Below, in pieces: positions 11,656 through 22,918 of a DNA stretch of 64,000 bases. Under the pieces are notes generated by a model, which saw only the letters and a program-made list of their open reading frames with translations, was not told the DNA's origin and ran no database searches. The stretch covers positions 30,785,997-30,849,996 of the forward strand of contig OW203765.1 of the NCBI GenBank assembly GCA_934045905.1, in the 5' to 3' direction. The DNA is from Leuctra nigra (lineage: Eukaryota > Arthropoda > Insecta > Plecoptera > Leuctridae). Within the stretch, counting starts at the first letter, position 1, and each line of letters starts with the position of its first letter. The position numbers and the translations under genes are program-made.

Positions 11656-12302
11656 CTTTTTATAGGTCCTGGCAAATGAGTGTCTGAGGTGTCTGGTGCT
11701 GCATCAATATCTGACCGTACAATGTCTACTTCCAACTCTTGAGCCAATTTCAACACCAAGTCCTCCACACACTCGTCTCTCTTATACTCCACGTTATCAA
11801 TTTCCAGGTTTTTGTTCCTGTAGTATTGATCAAGATGGTTAATCTTATCAGAAAGGCTCTCGATTACAGCGTCTTTCTCTTGCACTTGGTTTTGCAAAGT
11901 CTGCACTGTGTCTCTTAGTTCATTGACCTCTGTGGTCAACTGCTCTTTAAAAACTACCAACTCACTTGTCAGGCCCTTGAAGCTTTCACGGAATTCTTTT
12001 TTCAAATCTTCAAATGCTGCCAGAAGGGTAGCGTCGGTAAAGTTGAATGCTTGCTGACCAGCAACCGGCACTTCTAACGGAGTTGGCGGCTTTTTTCGGC
12101 AGAGTGGACAACGCCACTCTTTCTTGGCCTCTTGGGATTTTGAAGAATACGACGTCTTTTTAATCCCAGAGCATTTGTCGAAATGTAGCACTGAACAGCA
12201 CCCTTCGCACTTGATAAATGATCCGTCGGCTGGTAATACTTCACTACACTTAGTACACGACATCATAAATAAACAAATCAATGAGAATACTACTATGCAC
12301 AA
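11652..12302 (-). pseudogene. LINE ORF1 fragment: PHD-like finger plus coiled coil
   Basis: Up to 216 residues; the better start is Met14 (MSCTKC). A PHD-type finger is visible as C16-C19, C32-C35, H40-C44 and C65-C68, ending in WRCPLCRKK. Residues about 95-160 form heptad-rich coiled coil. The last part (YYRNKNLEIDNV, then EVDIVRSDIDAA) looks like the beginning of the LINE ORF1 nucleic-acid-binding domain and then stops abruptly at about residue 202. The deletion joint follows, so the C-terminal half and all of the endonuclease are lost. ORF1 proteins of this kind coat element RNA. PHD fingers in ORF1 are known from CR1-group elements. Confidence 0.75.
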
Positions 12303-12340
12303 TCAGTGGTTGAGAGCTTAGCGAAAACACAACCGCACTC

Positions 12341-12689
12341 GACCTCATCGACGATGCTGATTGCCAATCAGGAAAATCTTAATTGCTTCAAGATAAACTT
12401 TCTAGACAAATTTATTGTTAAGGGTGTTTGGTAAATTTACGAGCACTTCAATGTGTAATTTATATGACAGTGAGTTATACACAATTATCTCATTATTAAA
12501 TTTGGGAAGACTTGTCCATTCCAAGTTGGGGCTTTCTGAAAGGAAGAAAACTCGAACGAGTATTGATGGGACTTCAAGCTCGAACTTTCTACAATACGTA
12601 TAGAAATATTTTCCAAGAATCGCCTTTATTGTGATATTTCTTCTATTTGCTCATAGTGGATGTAGAAGCAAAAATAATATAAATAATAA
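12341..12689. other. Stretch without a gene
   Basis: One 62-codon chance ORF and no recognisable repeat. It may include the outermost 5' bases of the LINE. Confidence 0.5.
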
Positions 12690-13213
12690 CTAGGAAAACG
12701 CTCCGTGAAACGCGTTGATGAGCGAGCACCGGACACGTGCGCAAACATAGAACCGAAGATGCGTTAACATAAAGAAAACATTAATAAACGTTGTAACGTT
12801 ATTAAACCTAGATTAAACGTTAAACAGTTTCTGACAGCTATTAAAAATGTCAATAAGTTCATACATTCTTAACCGATTGGGCTGAAAAATTGGAAAATAA
12901 TAGACAATGTTGGTCTTAATTACCATGCAAAATATGAGTTTGATAAGATTTATCGAAGACCATTTTCATTTTTCAACCTATCAGAAGATATTTATTTTAC
13001 CAATGAACCAATGAATGTATTTCAAAAAAAAATTAATCAGCAAACAGAGAAGGTTGTATCTACATATGTGCAAAATTTCAGATCGATCGGTGAAACGGTG
13101 TGACTTCTATTGCTCCAGGTAGCAGCCAAAAAATAAAAAAATAAAATACAAAAAAAACAGAGGTCCGTGTAAAAAGAGTCAAAAGGAGTCGCTCGCTTCG
13201 CTCGCTCAATAAT
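12690..13213 (+). repeat. Degenerate repeat family C, copy 2
   Basis: It shares the head (GGAAAACGCTC, then AACGCGTTGATGAGCGAGCA) and the tail (GTCGCTCGCTTCGCTCGCTC) with 4197-5535, but is shorter, at about 525 bp. The AGAGGTCCGTG block before the tail is the same in both copies. A family B MITE follows about 70 bp downstream. Confidence 0.7.
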
Positions 13214-13285
13214 ATGATTAAACTTGGCTAGAAGGATTAAGAGTAGTATATGTACAAATAAAATTAAAAAAACAAAATCCGGTAA

Positions 13286-13487
13286 GTACACCCAACAAAT
13301 CATAAAACGGTATTTTAACGAAACAGAATGGCTGCTGGTACGGTACCTTGACAATCAATCATTATTATTAATATCAATGAAATCAGAGCTCACCTACTAA
13401 GTATAGACTTCATCAGATGATGCCATCACATTTTTTTCCAGACAATCCATTTCTTTCAAATACCGTTTTATGAATTGTCGAGTGTAC
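13286..13487 (-). mobile_element. MITE family B, copy 2
   Basis: 202 bp. The left end GTACACCCAACAAATCATAA and the right end TTATGAATTGTCGAGTGTAC are inverted copies. Both the AATACCGTTTTATGAATTGT arm and the core CACCTACTA block match the copy at 5694-5909. No coding capacity. Confidence 0.8.
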
Positions 13488-13993
13488 ATGAATCCGATGA
13501 TCAATTGACAAACTACTACAACTTTTAAAACTTTCTTAGTCACCGTATTTTCTCACAACGCATAAAATCAGCATCACTTTCCTACCGCACTAAAATAATT
13601 TCTCCCAACAATAAACTTTCTTCCGCCTTGCGTTAGTGTTCCGTTTGTGTTTTTGCATTTCTCTTGCGCTTCTGGCAAACACTGAGTCAACAATTTACAG
13701 ACGCGACGACTGAATTATCAACCCAAAACTTCTAACTCAATCAAACAGACGACTAAGAAAGCTCGGAACAAAAGGACCAACCACATCCGGAGAAACTTGC
13801 TCGACTTATTTGGAAATTGGTTTTCGGATTTTGTGAAGAATCTCCTCGAAGTAGAATTCACTAGAATGGTTTGCTAAAGTAGATAAACGAAAACTTAAAG
13901 ATGTAATATGAAGAGTAACTGGGAATTGTGTCTCTTCGTTTTGGTCTAATTGGAATTACCGCAAACGCTTCTTTACAGTTTTAGTCGTTTTAT

Positions 13994-14193
13994 NNNNNNN
14001 NNNNNNNNNNNNNNNNNNNNNNNNNNNNNNNNNNNNNNNNNNNNNNNNNNNNNNNNNNNNNNNNNNNNNNNNNNNNNNNNNNNNNNNNNNNNNNNNNNNN
14101 NNNNNNNNNNNNNNNNNNNNNNNNNNNNNNNNNNNNNNNNNNNNNNNNNNNNNNNNNNNNNNNNNNNNNNNNNNNNNNNNNNNNNNNNNNNNN
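13994..14193. other. Assembly gap, 200 N
   Basis: Exactly 200 N, a standard placeholder length, so the true distance is unknown. The 13 bases before it (13981-13993) and after it (14194-14206) are identical, TTAGTCGTTTTAT, which suggests overlapping contig ends. Any ORF spanning it is artificial. Confidence 0.98.
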
Positions 14194-14237
14194 TTAGTCG
14201 TTTTATGTGTATGAAGAAGTTGTGTGGGTGGAGGGAG

Positions 14238-14363
<126 letters not shown>

Positions 14364-14530
14364 AGAGGGAGATGGAGAGGGAGAGAGAACATTTTTTGTA
14401 AAGTTTCCTGCGATTTTATCTACTATTTCTGCTATCAGTTTACTCATTTTTTGTGTCCATTGTTCTGAGTTTTCCCAGAATTCAAGTAGGTCAGTATTCA
14501 ATAAAGATTTATAAGTTTCTTAAGTTTCAT

Positions 14531-14827
14531 AAAAGAATGGATATTGGAAGGATGACCAGACGAGAGCTTGAAGCAATGAATGTTTTCAGAAAGAGAAGTG
14601 TTGGAAGACCAAGAGCACAATAGAAGAGTTTGATTGAAGAAGATGTGAGTGAAAGAGGGGAAGAATGGAAGATGGTTGAAGAGGAACGGTGGTGGGAAGA
14701 TAGCAACATCTGGAATGGTTTGATTACGAAGATGGAGGGTGTAGAGAGTGAAGAGGAAGAAGAGGTAGATGATAAAATTTTATCCGGCCCGGCTACCCGG
14801 TTAAGAAATATAATGACCCTAGTTTAA
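14531..14827 (+). pseudogene. Decayed LINE reverse-transcriptase C-terminus
   Basis: In one frame the sequence reads RMDIGRMTRRELEAM, then GRPRAQ, a TAG stop near 14620, and EEDVSERGEEWKMVEEERWW. This order of a GHxxRM-like block, a GRPR block and an ERGxxWxxxEExxWWxD block is the usual end of reverse transcriptases from several LINE clades (RTE-like and others). The internal stop and missing upstream domain show a dead fragment. The acidic tail (ESEEEEEVDD) is unusual and may be read-through. Downstream, bases to 14827 stay open in the same frame. Confidence 0.5.
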
Positions 14828-16421
14828 AACCCCAAATCTGAACCAAAATATATTGGAAACAGGTTTTGCTTAAATAAAAAAAAATCAACATCCACATATG
14901 CAAATATTTCACCAAGCAATGTTTCAGACTTAAGATATTATCTGCAATGACCAAAATCTGACCGTGCTGAATTACCCTGGCACCACGTGCTATAACCCCG
15001 CCCCTCCCCCTCCCCCAGCCCCCTGAACACAATCATGGATTAACACGATTAACACGATTATGTAGCGGATAAACTTCTAGACCTAAGCCACGTGACCAAG
15101 CGAGACAAAGCGCGTTATTAAGCTTAGCTTTGATGACCTAAATACTGATTGCTTAGTTCACTGGAGGAGTTATCGTCATAAGGAGAACATGAGCAACACA
15201 AAGGTGTTCGACAATATCTCTACACATTTACGTACGTCAAACTTAAAGGGAATATCAAATGCGTAGTTTAAAATTAATGACATGTTAAGTGGTATACATA
15301 AGGTAACCGGACGGAAGCTTTTTTCTTCATACAATTAATGTTTGACAATTCGAGCTCTCTCAACTAAAAGTACACATTTGGGTAGGTACATTTTCAGGTC
15401 TGATACTTACTCAAAACGTTAAAAGTACATATTTTATACAGTCGTAATTTGTGGTCTTGAAAGAGAAAGTGGTAAAGTTCACATAAATGTGAACTTTACT
15501 TAAGACAAAGCTTCAATCAAAACTTTTAATAGCCTCAGTCATCCAGGTATTCTACATGCGTCTTCATGAAATAATATAGTAGATAAAGAGCCGGTTTTTC
15601 AATGCTCTGTTAAATTTAAACATTGATTAGGACCAAAAATCCAAGGAAATTCCTAGAATGCCCACTAAGTAACTATCTGCTTTATCAGAGCTTTGACAAA
15701 CATATTCTGCTCAGTTCAAACTTATTTAATTTTAATAACTAATCTGTAATCTTGACCAGTTTTATAATATGAATAATTATGAATAGGGACAGAGACTTCC
15801 ATTGTTGACTTTATGCAGCTTGTTTTCATTCAATTATTTCAGGACCGAGACTTAACATTCTATTGTTGAGAAATGTGTAATTCTGGATGAAAAACAAAGG
15901 ACGTGCGCCAACAAACTTGGACAATTCATTTAAAATAACCTCTAGCATGGGATTTTATTTACTTATTGCATTTATTTTGTGTGCACCAAGTGAGATAGCG
16001 ATGAACTGCACAGAAGAGGATGCAGAAAGTGCTGACTCGTTCCTAGTGAAAAAGTCAGCATATCGAATTGAGAGGATTTTAAGTGCTAGAAGGAAAAACC
16101 ACACCAAACGAGTGCAAATGCATTAATTGTTCATGAAGAACGTAACTGCGACCGACGGAAACTGTGAGAACGGGACGGAACTTTGTCTTCTCTCAGTGTC
16201 ATTTTGTCGGTTTTGTTGGAAGCTATTTCTCAAACTTGCTTTATGCTTTTGGACATAAGGACGATCTTTATTTTAATACACCAAATGTGAACGTAATTAT
16301 TTATCTAAGAGTAAAAAATATTTCTGTACCTTGGAGCGCCGGAAGTAGTCCATTTTCACGATTTGGTGTTGTACACTTTTGGAATGTTGAAATCAAGCTG
16401 TATCAATTCCCATTTGACTGA
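14828..16421. other. Gene-free stretch
   Basis: Chance ORFs only. The 79- and 85-codon frames at 15887 and 16164 show no family features. No repeats were noticed. Confidence 0.5.
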
Positions 16422-17347
16422 TGTACAAAAACAAAAACTTGTATATAGACTGCCAAGCACCTTTCCCCCTAAAAAGATTGAGATCTAAAAGAAGGTCGCA
16501 GCAATAATATATTGTTGAAACATTTTCACACTTAAAATTCGTGAAATCATTTCGCCCAGTTACTGCCGCCAAGCACAACATTATAAACCAAACATTGTAC
16601 CCAAATTTGAGATTGAAAAAATCTCTATGTGAACCATCATAGTATAAACTTTAAAACAATTATACTCATTTAAAACTAAAAATAGAAAGTATTCAAATTT
16701 TAAAAACGTAAACAAAATCAATTTAAAAACATTTTTTTTACATAACTTAAAATACAAATTAAAAAAAATTATTTAAAATTAAATAAAACAAAATAAAAGT
16801 AAAAAAAATAAAAATAAAGCTTGGCGCATTGTGTCAAGGAGGGGGCAACATAAAAAGAAAATGTCGACCAAGGAGACGACGAAAGAAAGAGGAAGAAGAA
16901 GGTGATGAAGGAAAGAAGGAAGAAGTCAACATGACGGTGCAAATTCAATGCGCCAAGCTTTATTTTTATTTTTTTACTTTTATTTTGTTTTATTTAATTT
17001 TAAATAATTTTTTTTAATTTGTATTTTAAGTTATGTAAAAAAAAAATGTTTTTAAATTGATTTTGTTTACGTTTTTAAAATTTGAATACTTTCTATTTTT
17101 AGTTTTAAATGAGTATAATTGTTTTAAAGTTTATACTATGATGGTTCACATAGAGATTTTTTCAATCTCAAATTTGGGTACAATGTTTGGTTTATAATGT
17201 TGTGCTTGGCGGCAGTAAATGATTTCACGAATTTTAAGTGCGAAAATGTTTCAACAATATATTATTGCTGCGACCTTCTTTTAGATCTCAATCTTTTTAG
17301 GGGGAAAGGTGCTTGGCAGTCTATATACAAGTTTTTGTTTTTGTACA
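16422..17347. repeat. Large near-perfect inverted repeat (hairpin)
   Basis: The left arm, 16422-16831, and right arm, 16946-17347, are reverse complements over about 400 bp. The outer ends are TGTACAAAAACAAAAACTTG and its complement; the inner ends are AAGCTTGGCGCATTG and CAATGCGCCAAGCTT. The only obvious difference is an 8-9-bp insertion (around CGCCCAGTT, about 16553-16562) in the left arm. The 114-bp spacer is purine-rich. Identical frames in the two arms are consequences of the duplication, not proteins. Options: a young foldback transposon, a hairpin-RNA locus, or an assembly fold-back artefact. Confidence 0.9.
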
Positions 17348-18914
17348 ACATGCCACATGAGGTGGTAGTTTACAGCAGCTTTCATTGATCATTGAGTGTT
17401 ACCTATCATTACATTGTTAACGCCAACAACGTCACTTCTTGTCTAAAAATTTCTGTTTTTCTTCCAATAGTTCCCAAGTTAGTATAACGAAAGGGTCAAT
17501 TTCTTTTGGTTGAATATGAGTTATCTCAACTTTTAAATTGCTAAAAGTTCACAACTTGTGAATAACGTAAATTGTAGGTGTATTGTTCCGGTGTAGACCG
17601 GAATTTGTGCGCATATTAGTTGCCAGTTGGTAAACTGAAAGGTACACGAAAGGTAGATGATTGTAAATGCGTTTCCTTAATTTTAAATTCTTCTAAGTTC
17701 ACTTTTTTGTGTAATTTAAACTCTATTGGTAAAGCGTTAAGGCTAACAGATGTTTACAGCACATTTTAAATAAAATCCGGATGTGTTTTGGAAGGCAATA
17801 TAACTTAAAAGGAACTTATTTCATAAGTTAACTTTCCAGTTTCTGCAAACTTTCCAGGTAAGTAACTAACCAGTTCTTTATTTGAACTGGAACTAGTTCC
17901 TTTTTTTGAGGAACTAATCCAACACTGCTGTTTAGTGATAGTTCCATAACATGGATTATGCCGCAAATTTTTCCGCCAACAGTTTAAAAACGTACCAAAG
18001 ATCACGAGTGGGGTTATGCAGAATATGCATATATAATTTTCTATTATTACCTACGGGTGATTTTTTAAATTAGGGGATGTTGGAAGGGATCAAGTATCAT
18101 ACGGTATGGGTTATTTCATATAGAATGAGTACACCAAATTTGGTTGAGATCGGTCAAAGGGTGTAGGAGAAAATAAGAACGTTCATACCAAGAAGCCTTT
18201 TCCTTTGTTCATGCGCAGAGAGACACTACTGAAAGTTAAAGGAATTACGGCAAAGGATGTGGCCATTTGATATTGCCTTGTTGTGAAAATTGATTTTGAA
18301 GATGTCAACCTAGAGTTCCTTTAAGATTAACTAGCTGAGCCACCTGGTGTTTATAGTGCTGGTTGGGAAGGAGTAGGACGTATATCATTAACAGTCACAA
18401 AACACACCAACACACGAACAAACCAACAAAGAACGGTCAACCTGATTGTACCTGACTGATTGCCAAGATACCCGAGAAGCTAAAGCACTATTTTTGCCGG
18501 AGAACAGACGCATAATCCTTGATCACACGCTTATAAATTCCCTAAGGTGTCTACCGCTTACATCGGTATGTACGAGGGACAATCAATTAAAAATCAATGT
18601 ACCTACCCATATTTTGTTTAAATCTCACTAAATGATAATTAACATAAAAAATCTCAAATGATTAAAAAAAAAATATATATATATATATATTACATCATGC
18701 CGGATATCATATATATATATATATGATAACAATGAGAAAAAATGGTAACACGGAGCGTATTTTATCTCCTCGGTCCCATTCAGTGCGTACCTATACATTT
18801 AAAAAAAACTGTTGCTCGTCAAGACTCAAGTGAAAAAAACATTGTTTAAAATATGACTTTATCCAACACGTCATGTAATATACAAGCTAATGTTCAAATT
18901 CTTTTAAAAAGTAC
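17348..18914. other. Gene-free stretch with AT microsatellite
   Basis: No gene. A CACCAAATTTGGTTGAGATC phrase at about 18132 resembles the loose phrase seen in the family C and 20-22 kb repeats. Two (AT)n tracts at about 18672-18690 and 18704-18724 flank a short ATCATGCCGGATATC segment. Confidence 0.5.
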
Positions 18915-20650
18915 CAAATATAGTTATGAATGTAATTTATGAATAAGATTTTTTTATTTCATTTTGAATGAAATGGCTTTAAATAAAAGTCCTTTACGAT
19001 TACTAATTTTACCCTGGGGACGTCTTCGAACGAGTCGTGTGCTTACTTGAAGTATACAATTTTACAATAAATAGTGTGAAAATAAGTTATTTGAAAATAC
19101 AATTGTGCTAGAAGACAGCCTCCTACTGCAGCAGAATCTATTATGTTATATTCCAAAACAAGTGTCATCTACGTACATTTGTATTCGTTTAAAAGTGTCA
19201 AGACAACATAGGAAACCAAACCTCTGATACGCTCACAACACAACCCCCACCCCTAATCCACCAGCCACTGAATAGATCTGAATGTGTATTGTTTATTCTC
19301 CAAGCAATGACGATTCACGATATTAAATGACCTTTTATTGTTGTTGTTTATTGATTATGGTGTGTGTGTGGGGGGGGGGGAGGGGGTGTATGTGTTTATT
19401 ACGCATAGATCATACAATCAATTAGTCTACCGGTCTTTATTCCTGAAAGTGATGGCATATTGTTGATGCATCTAATTGATTTATTGTTTGTTTTGATATT
19501 TTAGACAGTATGAATTATTTCGTGCATTAGGTATTCTTTTAAAAATGCCATTGCATAATTGACCATGTTTGTAAACACCTTTCGCACAAGGCATTCGATT
19601 GGCGTCAGAATACCATTGTTCATTGTGCGTAGTTAATCTATTATTCTTTATTCTACACAAAACGAAGTTTCCATACTCTCGAAACTGAAATAAATTTAGA
19701 TATTATAATATTCATACGTGAAGTAGTAGAAATAAAGATGTCATTATGGAACGGAATCGACGTCTGTTATTCGTTTGTATTATTGTCCCAATACTTGAAT
19801 ATCCATAAATACTATCCAAACTAGTTTTCTCAAATGGTTGATACTACGTCATATTCTGTCGTCATATTGAGGTACCTATATTTGAGGTTTGAATCTTTCA
19901 ATGTGACAAAATTATGAAGTGCATAATGAATTCTTCTATGAACAGCACAATTAGTCGACAAATATCTATCGAGACGCAGTCTGCTGCCGATTTCTATAAC
20001 AAGCAAATGGGCGAAGATTTCAACATGCAGTAAGTTGGTAGATGAAGGGGAAGAGCGGAACGCTTAATATTGATAAATTTTCCACTTCCGGTTTGAAATT
20101 TTTGTTTTTTCTTGAAGTGGAGTGTCTAGCAATACATTGTCCTTAATGTTGCCAAATTTCAAAACTGTCGATGGACCCGTTTGACTTTTGAAAAAAATTA
20201 AAATTTAAAATTGGATAAATTCACTTCCGGTCAAAATATTTCAGATTTTCTTTCAGAAGTACGCGTGAGAAGGGGGACTCTATGTGTCTACCAAATTTCA
20301 ACTCTCTAGACCAAACCGTGCAATCTGTAGAAAAGGGCAAGCAAAACGACGTGCCTAGCTAGCTAGCCAGCCAGCCAGCCAGCCAGCCACCATGAAAGTC
20401 AATCCTTGCATGTTTGAGGCCCAAAATTCACCCCGAAGGGATGAACGCAGCACTTTGATATTTGGTTAGGTGTTGTCAGGTGGCTAAATATACCCGATAA
20501 CCATGATTTTCAACTTTCATTTCTCACTGCATGTATGCCTGTCGACACCTCGTTTCGACCACTTAAGCCGTTGCGGTATAAGTCTCTGGTAGTAGCTCGC
20601 ACGTTGTATTAGAGCGGTGCTTGGCAGCGTCGAGCTAACGCCCGACTAGA
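18915..20650 (+). repeat. Tandem segmental duplication, copy 1
   Basis: Starts at ATATAGTTATGAATGTAATT and ends CGACTAGATAT. The same order of blocks recurs immediately in 20648-23181: the ATGAATGTAATTTATGAATA start, a GT/G-rich tract, CTACGTCATATTCTGTCGTC, the 617-bp block from GTTGGTAGATGAAGG, and the GAGCGGTGCTTGGCAGCGTC end. Divergence is a few percent by eye. The join reads CGACTAGATATAGTTATG, so the two ends share ATAT microhomology. Confidence 0.85.
20034..20650 (+). repeat. 617-bp repeat block, copy 1
   Basis: Runs from GTTGGTAGATGAAGGGGAAG to GCCCGACTAG; copy 2 is 22554-23179. It includes two loose phrases (TTGCCAAATTTCAAAACTGT and CTACCAAATTTCAACTCTCT), a (GCCA)n microsatellite and an imperfect hairpin just before the end (GTCGAGC TAAC GCCCGAC, then CTAG). 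A 3' hairpin plus CTAG recalls Helitron ends, but the base after CTAG is A rather than T, so that assignment is weak. Confidence 0.6.
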
Positions 20651-21100
20651 TATAGTTATGAATGTAATTTATGAATAAGATTTTTCTAAATTTATTTTGA
20701 ATGAAATAGCTTTAAAGAAAAGTCCTTTACGAATACTAATTTTACCCTGGGGAAGTCTTCTTCGAACGGGTTGTGTGCTTACTCATTATCTTGAAGTATA
20801 CAATTTTACAATAAATAGTGTGAAAATAAGTTATTTGAAAATACAACTGTGCTAGAAGACAGCCTCCTACTGCAGCAGAATCTATTATGTTACATTCTAA
20901 AACAAGTGTCATCTACGTACATTTGTATTTCTTTTGTGTCAAGACAACATAGGAAACCAAACCTCTGATAATCACAACACAACCCCCACCCCTTATCCAC
21001 CAGCCACTGAATGTTTATCTCTAGATCTGAATGTACTTTGTGTATTTTCCAAGCAATGGATTCACGATATTAATTGACCTTTTATTATTTGTTTATTGAT

Positions 21101-21514
21101 TATGGTGTGTGTGTGAGGGGGGGGGGGGGGGTGTTTATGTGTTTATTACGCATAGATCATACAATCAATTAGTCTACCGGTCCTTATTCCTGATGATGAT
21201 GGCATATTGTTGATACATCTAATTGATTTATTGTTTGCGTTTCGATATTTTAGACAGAATGAATTATTTCGTGCATTTAGGTAGGTATTCTTTTAAAAAT
21301 GCATAAATTCTTTTATGGTGTGTGTGTGAGGGGGGGGGGGGGGTGTTTATGTGTTTATTACGCATAGATCATACAATCAATTAGTCTACCGGTCCTTATT
21401 CCTGATGATGATGGCATATTGTTGATACATCTAATTGATTTATTGTTTGCGTTTCGATATTTTAGACAGAATGAATTATTTCGTGCATTTAGGTAGGTAT
21501 TCTTTTAAAAATGC
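21101..21514 (+). repeat. Internal 212-bp direct duplication
   Basis: The block from TATGGTGTGTGTGTGAGGGG to TCTTTTAAAAATGC occurs at 21101-21302 and again from 21314. Copies are nearly identical, differing in the G-run length, so this step is younger than the surrounding duplication. Confidence 0.9.
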
Positions 21515-22108
21515 CATTACATATTGTTGAACATGTTTGTAAGCTCACAGACGGAAGATTCCGCGTGAGGCAATCGATTGGCGTCAGAATACAATACTAT
21601 TGTTCATTGTGCGTAGTTAACCTATTATTCTTTATTCTACACAAAACGAAGTTTCCATACTCTCGAAACCGAAATAAATTTAGACATTATAATATTCATA
21701 GGTACGTGAAGTAGTAGAACTAAAGATTTCATTATGAAACGGAATCGATGTCTGTTATTCGTTTGTTGTCTCAATACTTGTATATCCATAATAACTATCC
21801 AAACGAGTTTTCTCAAATGGTTGATACTACGTCATATTCTGTCGTCATATTGAGGTATATTTGAGGTTTGAATATTTCAATGTGACAAAATTATGAAGTT
21901 CACCTAGAATTCTACGAGCGGCTAGAGACAGAAGGTGCTCCAGGCGGCGTAGGGCGCGCGCATAAGTTTTACTGGGCAGCCTAAGGAATAAAACTCTCTA
22001 TGGGTATAGACAAAGTCGAACTGGCGAAAATTAAAACTGTGCAACTTAAAAAAATAACTCTATGGTTAGGCAGAATTAAAACTTGTAAAAATTGCAAATA
22101 AAAAAGTA

Positions 22109-22182
22109 CGACCCCGGCCGGTATCGAACCGGCGACCCCTAACACCGTAAGCCAATGCACTGTCTATTGCGCCAACAGGACG
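22109..22182 (-). tRNA. tRNA-Arg(ACG)-like sequence, probably pseudo or SINE head
   Basis: The minus strand reads CGTCCTGTTGGCGCAATAGA at the 5' end, a seven-base loop TTACGGT with anticodon ACG, a perfect T arm (GCCGG-TTCGATA-CCGGC) and CGGGGTCG at the 3' end, followed after TAC by TTTTTT, a pol III terminator. Insect tRNA-Arg(ACG) has the same GTCCTGTGGCGCAAT start. The acceptor stem pairs at about 6 of 7 positions using wobbles, and the anticodon stem is mostly G-U. I read it as a tRNA-derived repeat or decayed gene rather than a working tRNA. Confidence 0.5.
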
Positions 22183-22446
22183 GCGATACTGTATGCCGTT
22201 CGTAACCACTAAACTAGCAAATGGGCGAAGATTTCAACAAGACGCAATGTCGCTCGTCATACCTGCAGCATTACCTACGAACCTGATACTATCTGTGATC
22301 GCGATGGCAATCGGCGTGCCGCGATGGCGATGTTTCGGGTTATTGATGATCTACACAGCATCCCTCGACCTCTCATTTGAATATATATACTGGAAGGTAT
22401 CATCGCTTACACAAATTAAAAAAGGATGATGTGAAAAAAAAGTTTT

Positions 22447-22535
22447 TCTAGGATCGGGAATCGAACCCGTTATGCAGGAACACAAGCCAGCTGCCTCCGA
22501 TAATTCAGCTATTCAGGCCGACAGGATATGTGGAG
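22447..22535 (-). repeat. Second tRNA-like sequence (SINE head or pseudo-tRNA)
   Basis: On the minus strand a B-box-like CGGGTTCGATTCCCG lies downstream of a D-arm-like TGAATAGCTGAATTATCGG and a possible anticodon loop CTTGTGT, and is followed by CCTAG and a T-run (AAAAACTTTTTTTT). The stems are poorer than in the 22109 copy. Both tRNA-like sequences point the same way inside the segment found only in duplication copy 2. Confidence 0.4.
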
Positions 22536-22553
22536 TTGACAGCGAAGCTGCTG

Positions 22554-22881
22554 TGTTGGTAGATGAAGGGGAAGAGCGGAACGCTTAATATTGATAATTT
22601 TTCCACTTCCGGTTTGAAAATTTTGTTTTTTCTTGAAGTGGAGTGTCTAGCAATACATTGTCTTTAATGTTGCCAAATTTCAAAACTGTCGATGGACCCG
22701 TTTGACTTTTGAAAAAAATTTAAATTTAAAATTGGATAAATTCACTTCCGGTCAAAATATTTCAGATTTTCTTTCAGAAGTACGCGTGAGAAGGGGGACT
22801 CTATGTGTCTACCAAATTTCAACTCTCTAGACCAAACCGTGCAATCTGTAGAAAAGGGCAAGCAAAACGACGTGCCTAGCT

Positions 22882-22918
<37 letters not shown>

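Larger units (their letters stand above)
9371..12340 (-). mobile_element. Degenerate PHD-finger LINE (CR1/Jockey-superfamily type)
   Basis: A minus-strand non-LTR retrotransposon about 2.97 kb long. Its 3' end is an A-tract, read on the plus strand as 20 T at 9371-9390. Before it come a 3' UTR of about 370 bp, two reverse-transcriptase fragments in different frames and an ORF1 piece with a PHD-like zinc finger and coiled coil. The apurinic-type endonuclease expected between ORF1 and RT is missing, so the copy is internally deleted. The 5' limit near 12340 is approximate, and I could not find convincing target-site duplications. Confidence 0.85.

Noticed and set aside
16393..17388. Duplicate small proteins starting MLCLAAV in both arms
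   Set aside because: They are the same AT-rich sequence read from two inverted arms; no conserved motif supports coding.
20034..20651. Helitron
   Set aside because: There is a terminal hairpin and CTAG, but the following base is A instead of T, and no 5' TC end with a matching family was found.
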